This document shows positions 16,336 to 25,265 of a stretch of DNA of 64,000 bases, in pieces (the first letter of the stretch is position 1; each line of letters begins with the position of its first letter). A model generated the notes under the pieces. That model had not been told where the DNA came from. It was given only the letters and a program-made list of their open reading frames with translations, and did no database searches. The stretch covers positions 1-64,000 of the forward strand of contig JANQEU010000061.1 in assembly GCA_028278225.1 (NCBI GenBank). The letters run 5' to 3'. The translations under genes were made by a program, and so were the position numbers. Origin of the DNA: Cyclobacteriaceae bacterium (GTDB taxonomy: Bacteria; Bacteroidota; Bacteroidia; Cytophagales; Cyclobacteriaceae).

Positions 16336-18921
16336 TTGAAAGAACAAAAAACCATACCACCCCGATCTGCTGAAAAGATCCTTAACCGGATCATCCGTCC
16401 TGATCTGGTGGAGGAAGTCCTTGGCGATCTGGAAGAAAAGTTCTATGCCACTTTAGCCAAAAGATCCCCCTTTCGTGCCCGGCTCAACTACTGGTACCAG
16501 GTCCTTAACTATTTAAGGCCATTTGCCATAAGAAAAAGGTCAAAGTCATACTCAAATTTTACACCCATGTTATCACATAATCTTACTGTCACATTTAGAA
16601 ACTTTAAAAAATTCAAAACACAATTCCTGATCAATTTGGCCGGACTATCAACCGGGTTGGCATGTGTTCTTCTCATTTTTCTCTGGGTATCAGATGAAAA
16701 GCAAATCGATAAATTCCATAAAAATGATGATCAGTTATACCAGGTCATGTCAAATCACACGGACGCCAGTGGGATATTTACGTGGAGAGGTGTCCCCGGC
16801 CTCCTGCTGGAGGAGATACAATCCACAGTCCCCGAGGTAAAAAAAGCGGTAGCTACTACAGATGCTCATGAATACACATTATCCGTAGATGAATCGTATA
16901 TCAAAGCAAATGGCAAGTTTGCCAGCACGGATTTTTTTGATGTTTTTAGCTATCCTTTGGCACAGGGTGATCCGGAAAGCGCATTATCAGATAAATCCGG
17001 CATCGTCATTTCAGAATCACTGGCATTACGATTTTTCAAAACAACAGATGCCATAGGAAGAAACATGGATTGGCATTTCTGGGGACAAAGAAAGACAGTT
17101 CAGGTAACCGGTATTTTAAAAAATGTGCCGAAAAACTCATCCGAGCAATTTGATTTCATTATGTCATGGAACTACTATCACGATGACCTGATCGAATACA
17201 AACAATGGGGCAACTACTATGCCCGGATAATGGTGGTGTTAAATTCCAACTCTGAAATGGAAATTGCCGATGCAAGGATTGACGCCATTTTCAAGGAAAA
17301 TCTTCAGGGTGAGAATGTAACTTTGTTTTTGACCAGTTATTCCGACCGGTACTTATTCAGTAAATACGAAAATGGGATGCAGGCCGGCGGCCGTATTGAA
17401 TATGTCCGGTTATTTTCCATTATCGCCATTTTCATTTTATTCATAGCCTGTATCAATTTTATCAACCTGTCCACAGCCAGGGCTTCTCACAGAACCAAAG
17501 AAATTGGTATTAAAAAGTCATTGGGAGCCTCCCGTAAATCACTTGTCGGACAATATTTCACTGAATCCATATTACTAAGCATCATATCACTTTTTGTAGC
17601 CTTCATTTTGGTCTGGCTGCTGTTACCTCCCTTCAATTACATAGCTCAAAAGGAACTTTCACTTGTTCCGGATCCCCGGCTGGTGTACGCATCACTCGGT
17701 TTGATATTAGCCGTTGGTATTTTGGCCGGAAGTTATCCGGCCCTCTATCTATCCGGGTTTGACCCTATTGAGATCCTGAAAGGGAAGTTTTCACGAAAGA
17801 CCGGTGAAGTATGGGCAAGAAAAATACTGGTGGTATTACAATTTACCTTATCCATCATTTTGACAGTAGCAGTCGTTGTAGTCTACCACCAGATGGAATT
17901 TGTCAAAAATAAGAACCTGGGGTATGACAGGGACAACCTTATATATTTTGAAAGAGAGGGAAAGCTGATTGAGAATTCCGAAGCGTTTGTTAATGAATTA
18001 AAAACCAAACCGGGCATTGAGGATGCTGCCGTTTCCGGATTTATGGTCGGCGGTGTAAATTCAACAGGGGGTGTGGACTGGGAGGGTAAAACTCCGGAGG
18101 ATCAGGTCCAGTTTTGGGAAATCCGGTCCGGGTACGGATCAATCGATTTACTGGGCATTGAGCTGGTGCAAGGCAGGTTATTCTCAAAGGAGTTTGGTTC
18201 CGATTCTGCAAACGTGATCTTTAATGAAACCGCAATTGCAGCTATGGGAATGGAGGATCCGATCGGAAAAACCATCAGACACTACCAAGGCAACAGGAAA
18301 ATAATTGGTGTTGTTAAAGACTTCAACCTGATTTCATTGCACACCAGAGTGGAACCGATGATTTTCCTTTTCAATCCTGAAGAGACCCATTTCATAATGG
18401 CCCGGCTTAAACCGGGTGATGAAGGTACAACCATTTCAGAAATAGAATCGTTGTACGAGTCTTTCAATCCGGGATACGTATTCAAGCCTCAGTTCCTCGA
18501 TCAGGACTACCAGGCCCTGTATGCATCGGAAGAAAGAGTAGCGAGCTTATCAAAATACTTTGCAGGATTTGCGATACTGATCTCCTGTCTTGGGCTTTTT
18601 GGTCTGGCAGCTTATACCACGGAGAAAAGAATAAAGGAAATCGGAATTCGAAAAGTACTTGGTTCCGGAACGTGGCAGGTGGTTTACCTGCTTTCTTCGG
18701 ACTTTACCAAAATGGTTTTGATCGCTATAGTCCTGGCGCTGCCCACAGGTTACTATATCGGAAATATGTGGCTTGAAAACTTTGCTTACAGGATCGATCT
18801 TGAATGGTGGTTTTTTGCAGGGGCCGGTATACTCGCGCTGGTTATCGCCTGGATAACCGTAAGTATGCAGACCCTTAAAGCTGCCAGGGTCAATCCCTCG
18901 GATTGTCTGAGAGATGAGTAG
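16336..18921 (+). CDS. FtsX/MacB-type ABC permease (TTG start)
   Basis: 861 residues, TTG start 26 bases after the preceding stop, in the same sequence context as the previous gene. The prefix, bases 16357-16542, differs from 13661-13846 at only about 15 of 186 bases. Immediately afterwards the two genes diverge. The body is nearest to the minus-strand permease at 1955 (shared F-G-S-D-x-A-N-x-I-x-N-E and G-G-V/A-x-W-E-G-K). Coupling motifs are K-E-I-G-I-K-K-S-L-G and K-E-I-G-I-R-K-V-L-G. The gene therefore looks like a mosaic made by gene conversion of the prefix. Confidence 0.88.
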   Translation: MKEQKTIPPRSAEKILNRIIRPDLVEEVLGDLEEKFYATLAKRSPFRARLNYWYQVLNYLRPFAIRKRSKSYSNFTPMLSHNLTVTFRNFKKFKTQFLINLAGLSTGLACVLLIFLWVSDEKQIDKFHKNDDQLYQVMSNHTDASGIFTWRGVPGLLLEEIQSTVPEVKKAVATTDAHEYTLSVDESYIKANGKFASTDFFDVFSYPLAQGDPESALSDKSGIVISESLALRFFKTTDAIGRNMDWHFWGQRKTVQVTGILKNVPKNSSEQFDFIMSWNYYHDDLIEYKQWGNYYARIMVVLNSNSEMEIADARIDAIFKENLQGENVTLFLTSYSDRYLFSKYENGMQAGGRIEYVRLFSIIAIFILFIACINFINLSTARASHRTKEIGIKKSLGASRKSLVGQYFTESILLSIISLFVAFILVWLLLPPFNYIAQKELSLVPDPRLVYASLGLILAVGILAGSYPALYLSGFDPIEILKGKFSRKTGEVWARKILVVLQFTLSIILTVAVVVVYHQMEFVKNKNLGYDRDNLIYFEREGKLIENSEAFVNELKTKPGIEDAAVSGFMVGGVNSTGGVDWEGKTPEDQVQFWEIRSGYGSIDLLGIELVQGRLFSKEFGSDSANVIFNETAIAAMGMEDPIGKTIRHYQGNRKIIGVVKDFNLISLHTRVEPMIFLFNPEETHFIMARLKPGDEGTTISEIESLYESFNPGYVFKPQFLDQDYQALYASEERVASLSKYFAGFAILISCLGLFGLAAYTTEKRIKEIGIRKVLGSGTWQVVYLLSSDFTKMVLIAIVLALPTGYYIGNMWLENFAYRIDLEWWFFAGAGILALVIAWITVSMQTLKAARVNPSDCLRDE

Positions 18922-18967
18922 TGGGCATTCAGACTATCCCATCCCACCCTTCTGTAACAATCAATAG

Positions 18968-19070
18968 TCATGTTCAATTTATTAGCGAATAGTGAACATG
19001 AACAGATTTGCGTCCATTTACTGGACAGCTTAACTTCTTATGTTCATTTTTCACAAAATAATGGACACAC
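18968..19070. promoter_or_regulatory. nested inverted repeats before the fourth PadR gene
   Basis: This 225-bp gap holds several symmetrical elements. A perfect 9-bp inverted repeat TCATGTTCA (18968-18976) pairs with TGAACATGA (18993-19001). GTGAACATGAACA (18992-19004) faces TGTTCATTTTTCAC (19041-19053, wholly inverted apart from a small internal difference). GTCCATTTACTGGAC (19012-19026) is itself palindromic and its half TGGAC recurs at 19062. Two TATATTTG boxes at 19102-19109 and 19113-19120 fit the Bacteroidota -7 consensus TAnnTTTG, but I see no TTG at the proper distance. The repeats are likely PadR binding sites. Confidence 0.5.
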
Positions 19071-19146
19071 ACATTTAACCATTTCATTTGCAAATAGGAA
19101 ATATATTTGTTTTATATTTGATCTGGTTTTAGGAAAATAATGGATC

Positions 19147-19476
19147 ATGAAGATAGGTGCTTTTGAAGAACTTGTACTGCTAGCGGTCGGATCGCTGGGT
19201 GAAAATGCCTATGGCGTTGCCGTCAAGGAGCTACTGAAAGAAAAGACCGGGAGAACCCCAAGTATCGGTGCGTTGCATTCGGCCTTATACCGCCTGGAAG
19301 ACAAAGGATGTTTGAACTCATCGGAGGGCGGAGCTACCTCCGAGCGGGGAGGCAGACGTAAGAAGTTCTACACGCTTACTGCAGCCGGTAAAAATGCCAT
19401 CATTGATGCTAACCGGATACGACTGCAGTTCTCCAAGAACATTGAAGGGCTGAACCTTGGTTTGGATGAATCCTGA
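19147..19476 (+). CDS. PadR-family regulator heading a two-permease operon
   Basis: 109 residues with the short-PadR plan: I-G-A-F-E-E-L-V-L-L-A-V-G at the start, A-L-Y-R-L-E-D-K-G recognition helix and R-G-G-R-R-K-K-F-Y wing. It lies in front of two permeases and its end overlaps the first of them by about 11 bases, which supports co-translation. The upstream gap carries inverted repeats with a core (TGAACA/TGTTCA) unlike those of the other PadR genes here. Confidence 0.88.
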   Translation: MKIGAFEELVLLAVGSLGENAYGVAVKELLKEKTGRTPSIGALHSALYRLEDKGCLNSSEGGATSERGGRRKKFYTLTAAGKNAIIDANRIRLQFSKNIEGLNLGLDES

Positions 19477-22189
19477 AGGTAAACAACACCCTCCCAAATG
19501 GACTGATCGTCTTCTGCAGTGGTTTTGCTCGGAGCAGGTGATCGAAACGCTACAGGGAGACCTGCATGAACTGTATATCAAAAGGCGTAGGAGATCGGGG
19601 AAATTCAGGGCCGATCTTTACTTCTTCCTGGATGTAATAGATGTGTGCCGGCCGTTTGCACTCAAAAGGAGATCAAACCCAAATAACCTGAATTATGATG
19701 GCATATTCCAAAACTACTTCAAGGCCGGCTCTCGCAATTTGATCAGGAATAAAAGCTTTTCTACCATTAACATTTTTGGTCTGGCCATAGGAATGGCGGC
19801 CTTCTTTCTAATCATTCAGTACGTAGATTTTGAGCTCAATTACGATAAATTTCATCAAAATTCAGATAGGATCTACCGGGTGATCATCGATTCAGAACGG
19901 TCTTCGTCCAGTTCCCTGATCGCATCAAATCATCCTGGTACAGGCCCATCCATGAAGACCGACTTCCCTGAAGTAGAGGAGTACGCACGTATCATTCATC
20001 AATCCATATTTATGGGAGAGGTGACGACATGGTCGTATATCGATGAGCCTGGCAGGGAGAAGATCTTTAATGAAGCACGGGTGTTTAGCGCTGACCCATC
20101 CTTCCTCACAATGTTCTCATTTCCTTTCGTTTTCGGAGATCCGGGAAATGCGCTAACCGATATTAACTCTGTTGTGATCTCGCAATCCGTTTCAGAGAAG
20201 TTCTTCGGACCGGAAAATCCACTTGGAAAAACGCTGACCTTAAACGGACGGCAAACATACAATGTAACAGGCGTTTTCAAAGATATCCCCGGGAACTCTC
20301 ACATAAAATTTGATCTCCTGATCTCATCCTTTCTTAAGCAGTGGTCCGATGGTGAGTGGTTAAAAGAAAAGAGCTGGGTCTGGCCCGAATTCTACACCTA
20401 TGTGCGATTGACCCCCCAGGCAGATCCGAAGCATCTGGAAACCAAGTTGGAAGATTTCGTGGTGAAGTATACGGGTGATCTTATGAAAGAGTGGAATTTT
20501 AAACAGCGATTCTTATTGCAACCACTCACCGACATCCATCTGGGGTCATCTAATATCAGAAAAGAGATCGAAGTACGTGGCAGTGAGCGCACTGTTTATT
20601 TTCTACTGGGTATTGCCACGCTGATACTGGTAATTGCCTGGATCAATTATATAAATCTTTCTACTTCAACCTCAATCAAGCGCGCCAGGGAAGTAGGACT
20701 AAGAAAAGTGGTGGGGGCGTCGAAACCGCAGCTTATCACGCAATTTTTACTTGAGTCCGCAATGGTTAACCTATTGGCCATCCTATGTTCTTTTATACTG
20801 ATTTTCTTTACGTATCCCTTTTTCGGTCAACTGGCAGGAAAGAATATGGGAGACAGTTTGCTGGAATCGAGTCTGATCTCCGGTGGCAGGTTTTGGCTAA
20901 TTCTGTCAGGTGTATTCATTCTTGGTTCGTTCCTTGCCGGCCTATACCCGGCATTTGTACTTTCATCATTCAGAATTGTCACTGTCCTGAAAGGCAAATT
21001 CTTCGGATCGAAATCAGGTATCATTTTACGTAAAACTTTGGTAGGATCTCAATTTGTAATCTCCGTGGCGCTTATAGCTGGTACAATAATGGTTTATAAG
21101 CAGGTCTCATTTATGCGAAACCAGGAATTGGGATATTCTGCAGAGCAACTATTGGTGATCAAATCACCGAGCGTTGGTGATTCTACCATTCGCAGCAGAA
21201 TGACGACCTTCAAAACGGAATTGATGAGAAATCCCGAAATCAACGGCCTGGCACCATCCAGTCAAATCCCCGGAAAGCTGATCCCAATGGCCAATTCCAT
21301 TAGAAATTTTGGTGAAGGAACAGGGGGCAATGTCAGAACTTATCACTACATGATAGACAGGGATTTCTTTGACACTTTTGGGCTGGATATTGTAGCAGGA
21401 CGAAATTTTAGAGTCAACGAGTCCCGAGACCTGCAGGACACCGGGACAATTTTTGCCATAATGGTAAATGAACAGGTCACTGAATCGCTTGGATACTCAG
21501 GTGCCCAGGAAGCCATTGATCAATTGGTTTACTTTGCAGTAGGCACAAAAGACTGGGTGGGCAAAATTGTTGGAGTGGTGGAAAACTTTAATCAGCAATC
21601 GCTGAGAGAAGGATATGACCCCATTCTCTTTTTCCCTTTTCCCGGCTTTTCCGGACAATACATCACTATAAATCTGAATATGATCCATCCGGATGAAACC
21701 ATTTCATTCATTGAGGATCAGTATCGGCAGGCATTCCCAGGAAATCAGTTCGACTACTTTTTCCTGGATGATTTCTTTGACCGGCAATATGCCGCTGATC
21801 AACAATTCGGGAAATTGTTTGGATTATTTTCAGGACTTGCGTTGGCCATCGCCTGCCTCGGATTACTAGGCCTTTCTACCTTCATGATCTCTCAAAGAAC
21901 GAAAGAGATCGCTGTAAGGAAAGTGCTGGGGTCAACAATTCCTGGCATGATCCATCTATTCTCCAAGGATTTTATCAGGCTCATTGTTGCCGCAAATCTT
22001 ATCGCCCTGCCCGTTGTGTATTTTTTTATAAGGAATTGGCTGAGCGACTTTGCGTTCCGTACCAATATTGGCTGGTCTATGTTCATAGTTCCGGCAATTG
22101 TCTTACTGGTCATTTCGCTGACCACAGTGAGCATCCAGACCATCAGGACAGGATCAATGAATGCAACAAGGTTTTTAAGATCGGAGTAA
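19466..22189 (+). CDS. FtsX/MacB-type ABC permease
   Basis: 907 residues from the ATG at 19466; a TTG at 19457 would add three residues. The prefix reads L-L-Q-W-F-C-S-E-Q-V-I-E-T-L-Q-G-D-L-H-E-L-Y and shares, with the next gene, a block of about 40 bases with one difference as well as a 21-base identity at its end. Domain order is prefix, helix 1 near 105-125, periplasmic domain, FtsX (K/R-E-V-G-L-R-K-V-V-G), second periplasmic domain, FtsX (K-E-I-A-V-R-K-V-L-G). It is slightly longer than its relatives because of extra residues in both periplasmic domains. The transported substrate and ATPase are unknown. Confidence 0.87.
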   Translation: MNPEGKQHPPKWTDRLLQWFCSEQVIETLQGDLHELYIKRRRRSGKFRADLYFFLDVIDVCRPFALKRRSNPNNLNYDGIFQNYFKAGSRNLIRNKSFSTINIFGLAIGMAAFFLIIQYVDFELNYDKFHQNSDRIYRVIIDSERSSSSSLIASNHPGTGPSMKTDFPEVEEYARIIHQSIFMGEVTTWSYIDEPGREKIFNEARVFSADPSFLTMFSFPFVFGDPGNALTDINSVVISQSVSEKFFGPENPLGKTLTLNGRQTYNVTGVFKDIPGNSHIKFDLLISSFLKQWSDGEWLKEKSWVWPEFYTYVRLTPQADPKHLETKLEDFVVKYTGDLMKEWNFKQRFLLQPLTDIHLGSSNIRKEIEVRGSERTVYFLLGIATLILVIAWINYINLSTSTSIKRAREVGLRKVVGASKPQLITQFLLESAMVNLLAILCSFILIFFTYPFFGQLAGKNMGDSLLESSLISGGRFWLILSGVFILGSFLAGLYPAFVLSSFRIVTVLKGKFFGSKSGIILRKTLVGSQFVISVALIAGTIMVYKQVSFMRNQELGYSAEQLLVIKSPSVGDSTIRSRMTTFKTELMRNPEINGLAPSSQIPGKLIPMANSIRNFGEGTGGNVRTYHYMIDRDFFDTFGLDIVAGRNFRVNESRDLQDTGTIFAIMVNEQVTESLGYSGAQEAIDQLVYFAVGTKDWVGKIVGVVENFNQQSLREGYDPILFFPFPGFSGQYITINLNMIHPDETISFIEDQYRQAFPGNQFDYFFLDDFFDRQYAADQQFGKLFGLFSGLALAIACLGLLGLSTFMISQRTKEIAVRKVLGSTIPGMIHLFSKDFIRLIVAANLIALPVVYFFIRNWLSDFAFRTNIGWSMFIVPAIVLLVISLTTVSIQTIRTGSMNATRFLRSE

Positions 22190-22208
22190 CCATGAAATCC
22201 AGGCCCAG

Positions 22209-24872
22209 ATGAACAACCGAAAACGATACCAACCACCTCGATATGGTGACCGTATCTTGCGTTGGTTCTGTGCGGAGGAAGTGATCGAAACGCTTCAGGG
22301 AGACCTGCATGAACTGTATTACAAAACAAGAAAGGAAAAAGGTAAGCTTCTCGCCGACCTGCAATACCTGGTAGATGTATTAAGTGCTTTCCGGCCGTTT
22401 GCACTCAAAAGAAGGTCGGGATCAATAAACTCAAATTTTACAACTATGTACAGAAATTATCTCAAAATAGCCGGTAGAAACCTCATCAAATATAAGATGT
22501 ATTCCATGATCAAGATCGGGGGATTTGCAATTGGCATAGCCGCCTGTCTGATGATCTCATTGTTCGTAAAACACGAGCTGAGCTATGATAAACATCATGC
22601 CAATAAGGACAGGATCTATCGTGTCATCAATGTAATGGATATTCCATCGGATCCGGGCAAGGGGACCGCATTTCCGGCACAGATCGCACAGGTTTTAAAA
22701 GACCATTTCCCTGAAATAGAGAAAGCCGGACGCCTGATCCCTTATGATTGGTATTATGCCGGGGACAACCAATTCCGACCCGAAAGCCATGTCCGGAATA
22801 ATTACGAGAAAGGCTTTGCTTATGCCGATCAGGAATTACTGGAAATTCTCGAAATCCCTATGATCTATGGTGATCTGAAGCATGCGCTTACAGAGCCTAA
22901 TTCCATTGTGCTATCCAAAAAAAAGGCCGATAAATATTTTCCAAATGAAGATCCTGTGGGCCAGACCATTATCCTCAATGAGGACGAATCTCATCCGTTT
23001 GTTATAGGGGGGGTGATGGAGGATTTTCCCGCCAACTCCCATCTCCAGTTTGATTTTTTTATCACCTTGACAGATGTGGAGTTTTGGCAGGGCGAACAAA
23101 CAAACTGGTGCTGCTGGAATTACAACCCATATATTCTGGTCAGGCCGGACGTAGACCCGCTGGACCTGGAAGAGAAATTACTATTGATTCGGGACGATTA
23201 CATTGTGGCACACTTGCGAAAAACAGGAAATCAATTTGCTGATGATGCACAGAAATACAATTCGTTCTATTTGCAACCGGTAAAAGATGTCCGGCTGTAC
23301 TCGGAGGGGATCCATGATATTATTCCACATGGCGACATACGGATTGTGTGGCTCTTTGCCGCTATTGCAACTTTCATTCTGCTCCTGGCTTGTATTAATT
23401 TTGTCAACTTATCTACAGCTAAATCGGCGAATAGAGCGAAAGAAGTAGGATTAAGGAAAGTGGCAGGTTCGTTCAGAGGTCACCTGATCCAGCAATTCCT
23501 TACAGAGTCCATTTTTTTTAGCGCAATATCCGTTGTTCTGGGCGCTTTGCTGACATGGATATTATTACCCTATTTCAATGCGATTTCCGGGAAGTCATTG
23601 GTATTTCCCTGGAGTGAGTGGTGGGTCGCGCCGATCTTAGCTGGAATTATTGTCTTAATTGGTATTATAGCGGGAATTTATCCCTCCTTTTATTTATCGG
23701 CTTTTAATCCCATAGATGTAATAAAGGGAAATCTTAGCCATGGCAGCAAGAGCTCAAAATTAAGAGGGGCCATGGTAATATTTCAGTTTACTACTTCGAT
23801 CATACTGATAGTTGGCGCATTCATAGTATATCGTCAAATGTCTTTTATCCTCAATAAAAAACTGGGTTTTGATAAAGAACAAGTTGTATTGATCCACGGA
23901 ACAAACACGTTAGGAGATAAACTAAAACCATTCAAAAATGGATTATTGCAACTGTCTGAAGTTCAAAACACCGCTGCCAGCAATTATTTCCCGGTATCCG
24001 GCACCAAACGTGATCAAAACGAATTTTGGAAAGAAGGACGCAACAAGCTTGATAAAGGTGTCGGCGCACAAATATGGTGGGTAGACCAGGATTATATTAA
24101 CACCCTCGGGATGAAGCTATCTGAAGGAAGGCTTTTTTCGGAGGAGATTGCGTCTGATTCTTCTGCCATTATCATCAACCAAACCATGGCCAGGAAATTA
24201 GGCCTGGATAGTCCGGTTGGGGAAAGGATCATGAATTGGCGCACATGGACGGTTGTGGGCGTCGTGGAAGATTTTCATTTCGAATCTATGAAGGGGGACC
24301 TCATCGGATCACTGGGGTTGGTACGCGGGACACATGGATCATTCATTTCCGTAAAAGTAAATACCCAAAACATAGCCAGCGCGCTCGAGTCTATAACGAA
24401 GGTCTGGGATGAATTTATGCCCAATCAGCCAATCCGTTATACATTTCTTGATGAGACGTACGCTCGAATGTATGAGGATGTGAAAAGGACAGGTAACTTG
24501 TTTACCTCATTTGCGGTATTGGCTATTTTTGTAGCTTGCCTGGGTTTGTTTGGCCTTTCTGCGTTCATGGCTGAACAACGGCGCAAGGAAATAAGTATCC
24601 GCAAAGTATTAGGCGCTTCCTTCAAGGCTATATTCCAGTTGCTCACACTTAATTTCCTGAAACTGATACTTGTATCATTTGTCATTGCCATACCGATTGG
24701 CTGGTACATGATGCAGGTATGGTTGGACGACTTCAAATATCGCACCAACCTTAGTTGGGATGTATTTGTATTCGCCGGGATAATGGTCCTGATCATTGCT
24801 GTATTGACTGTTAGTTTTGAATGTATCAAAGCTGCGGTAGCCAATCCTGCGAATGGCCTGAGGTCTGAATGA
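22209..24872 (+). CDS. FtsX/MacB-type ABC permease
   Basis: 887 residues, ATG 19 bases after the preceding stop. The prefix (W-F-C-A-E-E-V-I-E-T-L-Q-G-D-L-H-E-L-Y) belongs to the type of the gene just upstream. From about residue 80 onward it is by far closest to the permease at 13640: the first periplasmic domain, both FtsX domains and K-L-D-K-G-V-G-x-Q-I-W-W-V-D-Q-D-Y-I correspond almost throughout. It is the clearest case of one body carrying two different prefixes in two operons. It ends the first permease block. No terminator is evident. Confidence 0.88.
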   Translation: MNNRKRYQPPRYGDRILRWFCAEEVIETLQGDLHELYYKTRKEKGKLLADLQYLVDVLSAFRPFALKRRSGSINSNFTTMYRNYLKIAGRNLIKYKMYSMIKIGGFAIGIAACLMISLFVKHELSYDKHHANKDRIYRVINVMDIPSDPGKGTAFPAQIAQVLKDHFPEIEKAGRLIPYDWYYAGDNQFRPESHVRNNYEKGFAYADQELLEILEIPMIYGDLKHALTEPNSIVLSKKKADKYFPNEDPVGQTIILNEDESHPFVIGGVMEDFPANSHLQFDFFITLTDVEFWQGEQTNWCCWNYNPYILVRPDVDPLDLEEKLLLIRDDYIVAHLRKTGNQFADDAQKYNSFYLQPVKDVRLYSEGIHDIIPHGDIRIVWLFAAIATFILLLACINFVNLSTAKSANRAKEVGLRKVAGSFRGHLIQQFLTESIFFSAISVVLGALLTWILLPYFNAISGKSLVFPWSEWWVAPILAGIIVLIGIIAGIYPSFYLSAFNPIDVIKGNLSHGSKSSKLRGAMVIFQFTTSIILIVGAFIVYRQMSFILNKKLGFDKEQVVLIHGTNTLGDKLKPFKNGLLQLSEVQNTAASNYFPVSGTKRDQNEFWKEGRNKLDKGVGAQIWWVDQDYINTLGMKLSEGRLFSEEIASDSSAIIINQTMARKLGLDSPVGERIMNWRTWTVVGVVEDFHFESMKGDLIGSLGLVRGTHGSFISVKVNTQNIASALESITKVWDEFMPNQPIRYTFLDETYARMYEDVKRTGNLFTSFAVLAIFVACLGLFGLSAFMAEQRRKEISIRKVLGASFKAIFQLLTLNFLKLILVSFVIAIPIGWYMMQVWLDDFKYRTNLSWDVFVFAGIMVLIIAVLTVSFECIKAAVANPANGLRSE

Positions 24873-24885
24873 TCTGGCAGGACAT

Positions 24886-25047
24886 TTGGAATTCTGGTTG
24901 AAATTGAATTGCCTGATCTACGAGCTTTTGAGGCAAAATGTGCTACCTATGGATACACAAAGATTCCCGCCTGCCTTGTTTAAGGGGTGGTTGAGGGAAG
25001 AAATATCGATCATCCGAACCTTATTCAGGGAAACAGGTCGAGGATGA
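24886..25047 (+). CDS. possible small gene or gene remnant, upstream part
   Basis: An open frame starting at TTG (24886), or ATG (24949), after the last permease and ending at TGA 25045-25047. It encodes at most 53 residues, helical in character, with W, L and R/E patterns such as G-W-L-R-E-E-I-S-I-I-R-T-L-F-R-E. It overlaps the next small frame by ATGA, the usual form of translational coupling. I do not recognise it. It could equally be the front part of a decayed gene, and a minus-strand frame of 77 codons (24918-25151) spans the same bases, so even the strand is uncertain. Confidence 0.3.
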   Translation: MEFWLKLNCLIYELLRQNVLPMDTQRFPPALFKGWLREEISIIRTLFRETGRG

Positions 25048-25148
25048 AGATCCTTAATCTCGATCCTGCCCGGGATCTCCCCGTTACCGTTTTGAACGAA
25101 CTCCTGCAATTGATGATAGAAATACATCGGCGGAAGCACGGCGACTGA
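25044..25148 (+). CDS. possible small gene or gene remnant, downstream part
   Basis: A 34-codon frame starting with ATG inside the TGA of the preceding frame (ATGA overlap). It reads M-K-I-L-N-L-D-P-A-R-D-L-P-V and then L-N-E-L-L-Q-L-M-I-E-I-H-R-R-K-H-G-D, an amphipathic helix with a basic end. The composition is protein-like but the family is unknown. Joined to the preceding frame by one frameshift it would form a single protein of about 85 residues, so this may be a pseudogene. Beyond it, up to the Fic gene, the gap only holds A/T-rich sequence and an operator-like palindrome. Confidence 0.3.
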   Translation: MKILNLDPARDLPVTVLNELLQLMIEIHRRKHGD

Positions 25149-25234
25149 CAACTACAACAGAGATGTACCGCAGCTGCAGTTTTTTTAAACTCTGTAAGCT
25201 CAGAAAAATGATATTAATCAATTTTAAAACAAAA

Positions 25235-25253
25235 ATTGACTAAATTTGTCAAT
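25235..25253. promoter_or_regulatory. palindrome before the Fic gene, likely autoregulatory operator
   Basis: The 19 bases ATTGACTAAATTTGTCAAT form a palindrome with a single mismatched pair, centred at 25244 and 12 bases before the ATG at 25266. The next protein has an N-terminal HTH domain, so autoregulation through this site is a natural inference. If translation started at the TTG at 25236, the site would lie inside the coding region, which is one reason to prefer the ATG. Confidence 0.5.
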
Positions 25254-25265
25254 AACTTTTTTGGA

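Noticed and set aside
24918-25151. 77-codon minus-strand frame opposite the two small coupled frames
   Set aside because: Not excluded, but the plus-strand frames have the ATGA overlap and follow the operon direction, so I listed those at low confidence instead.
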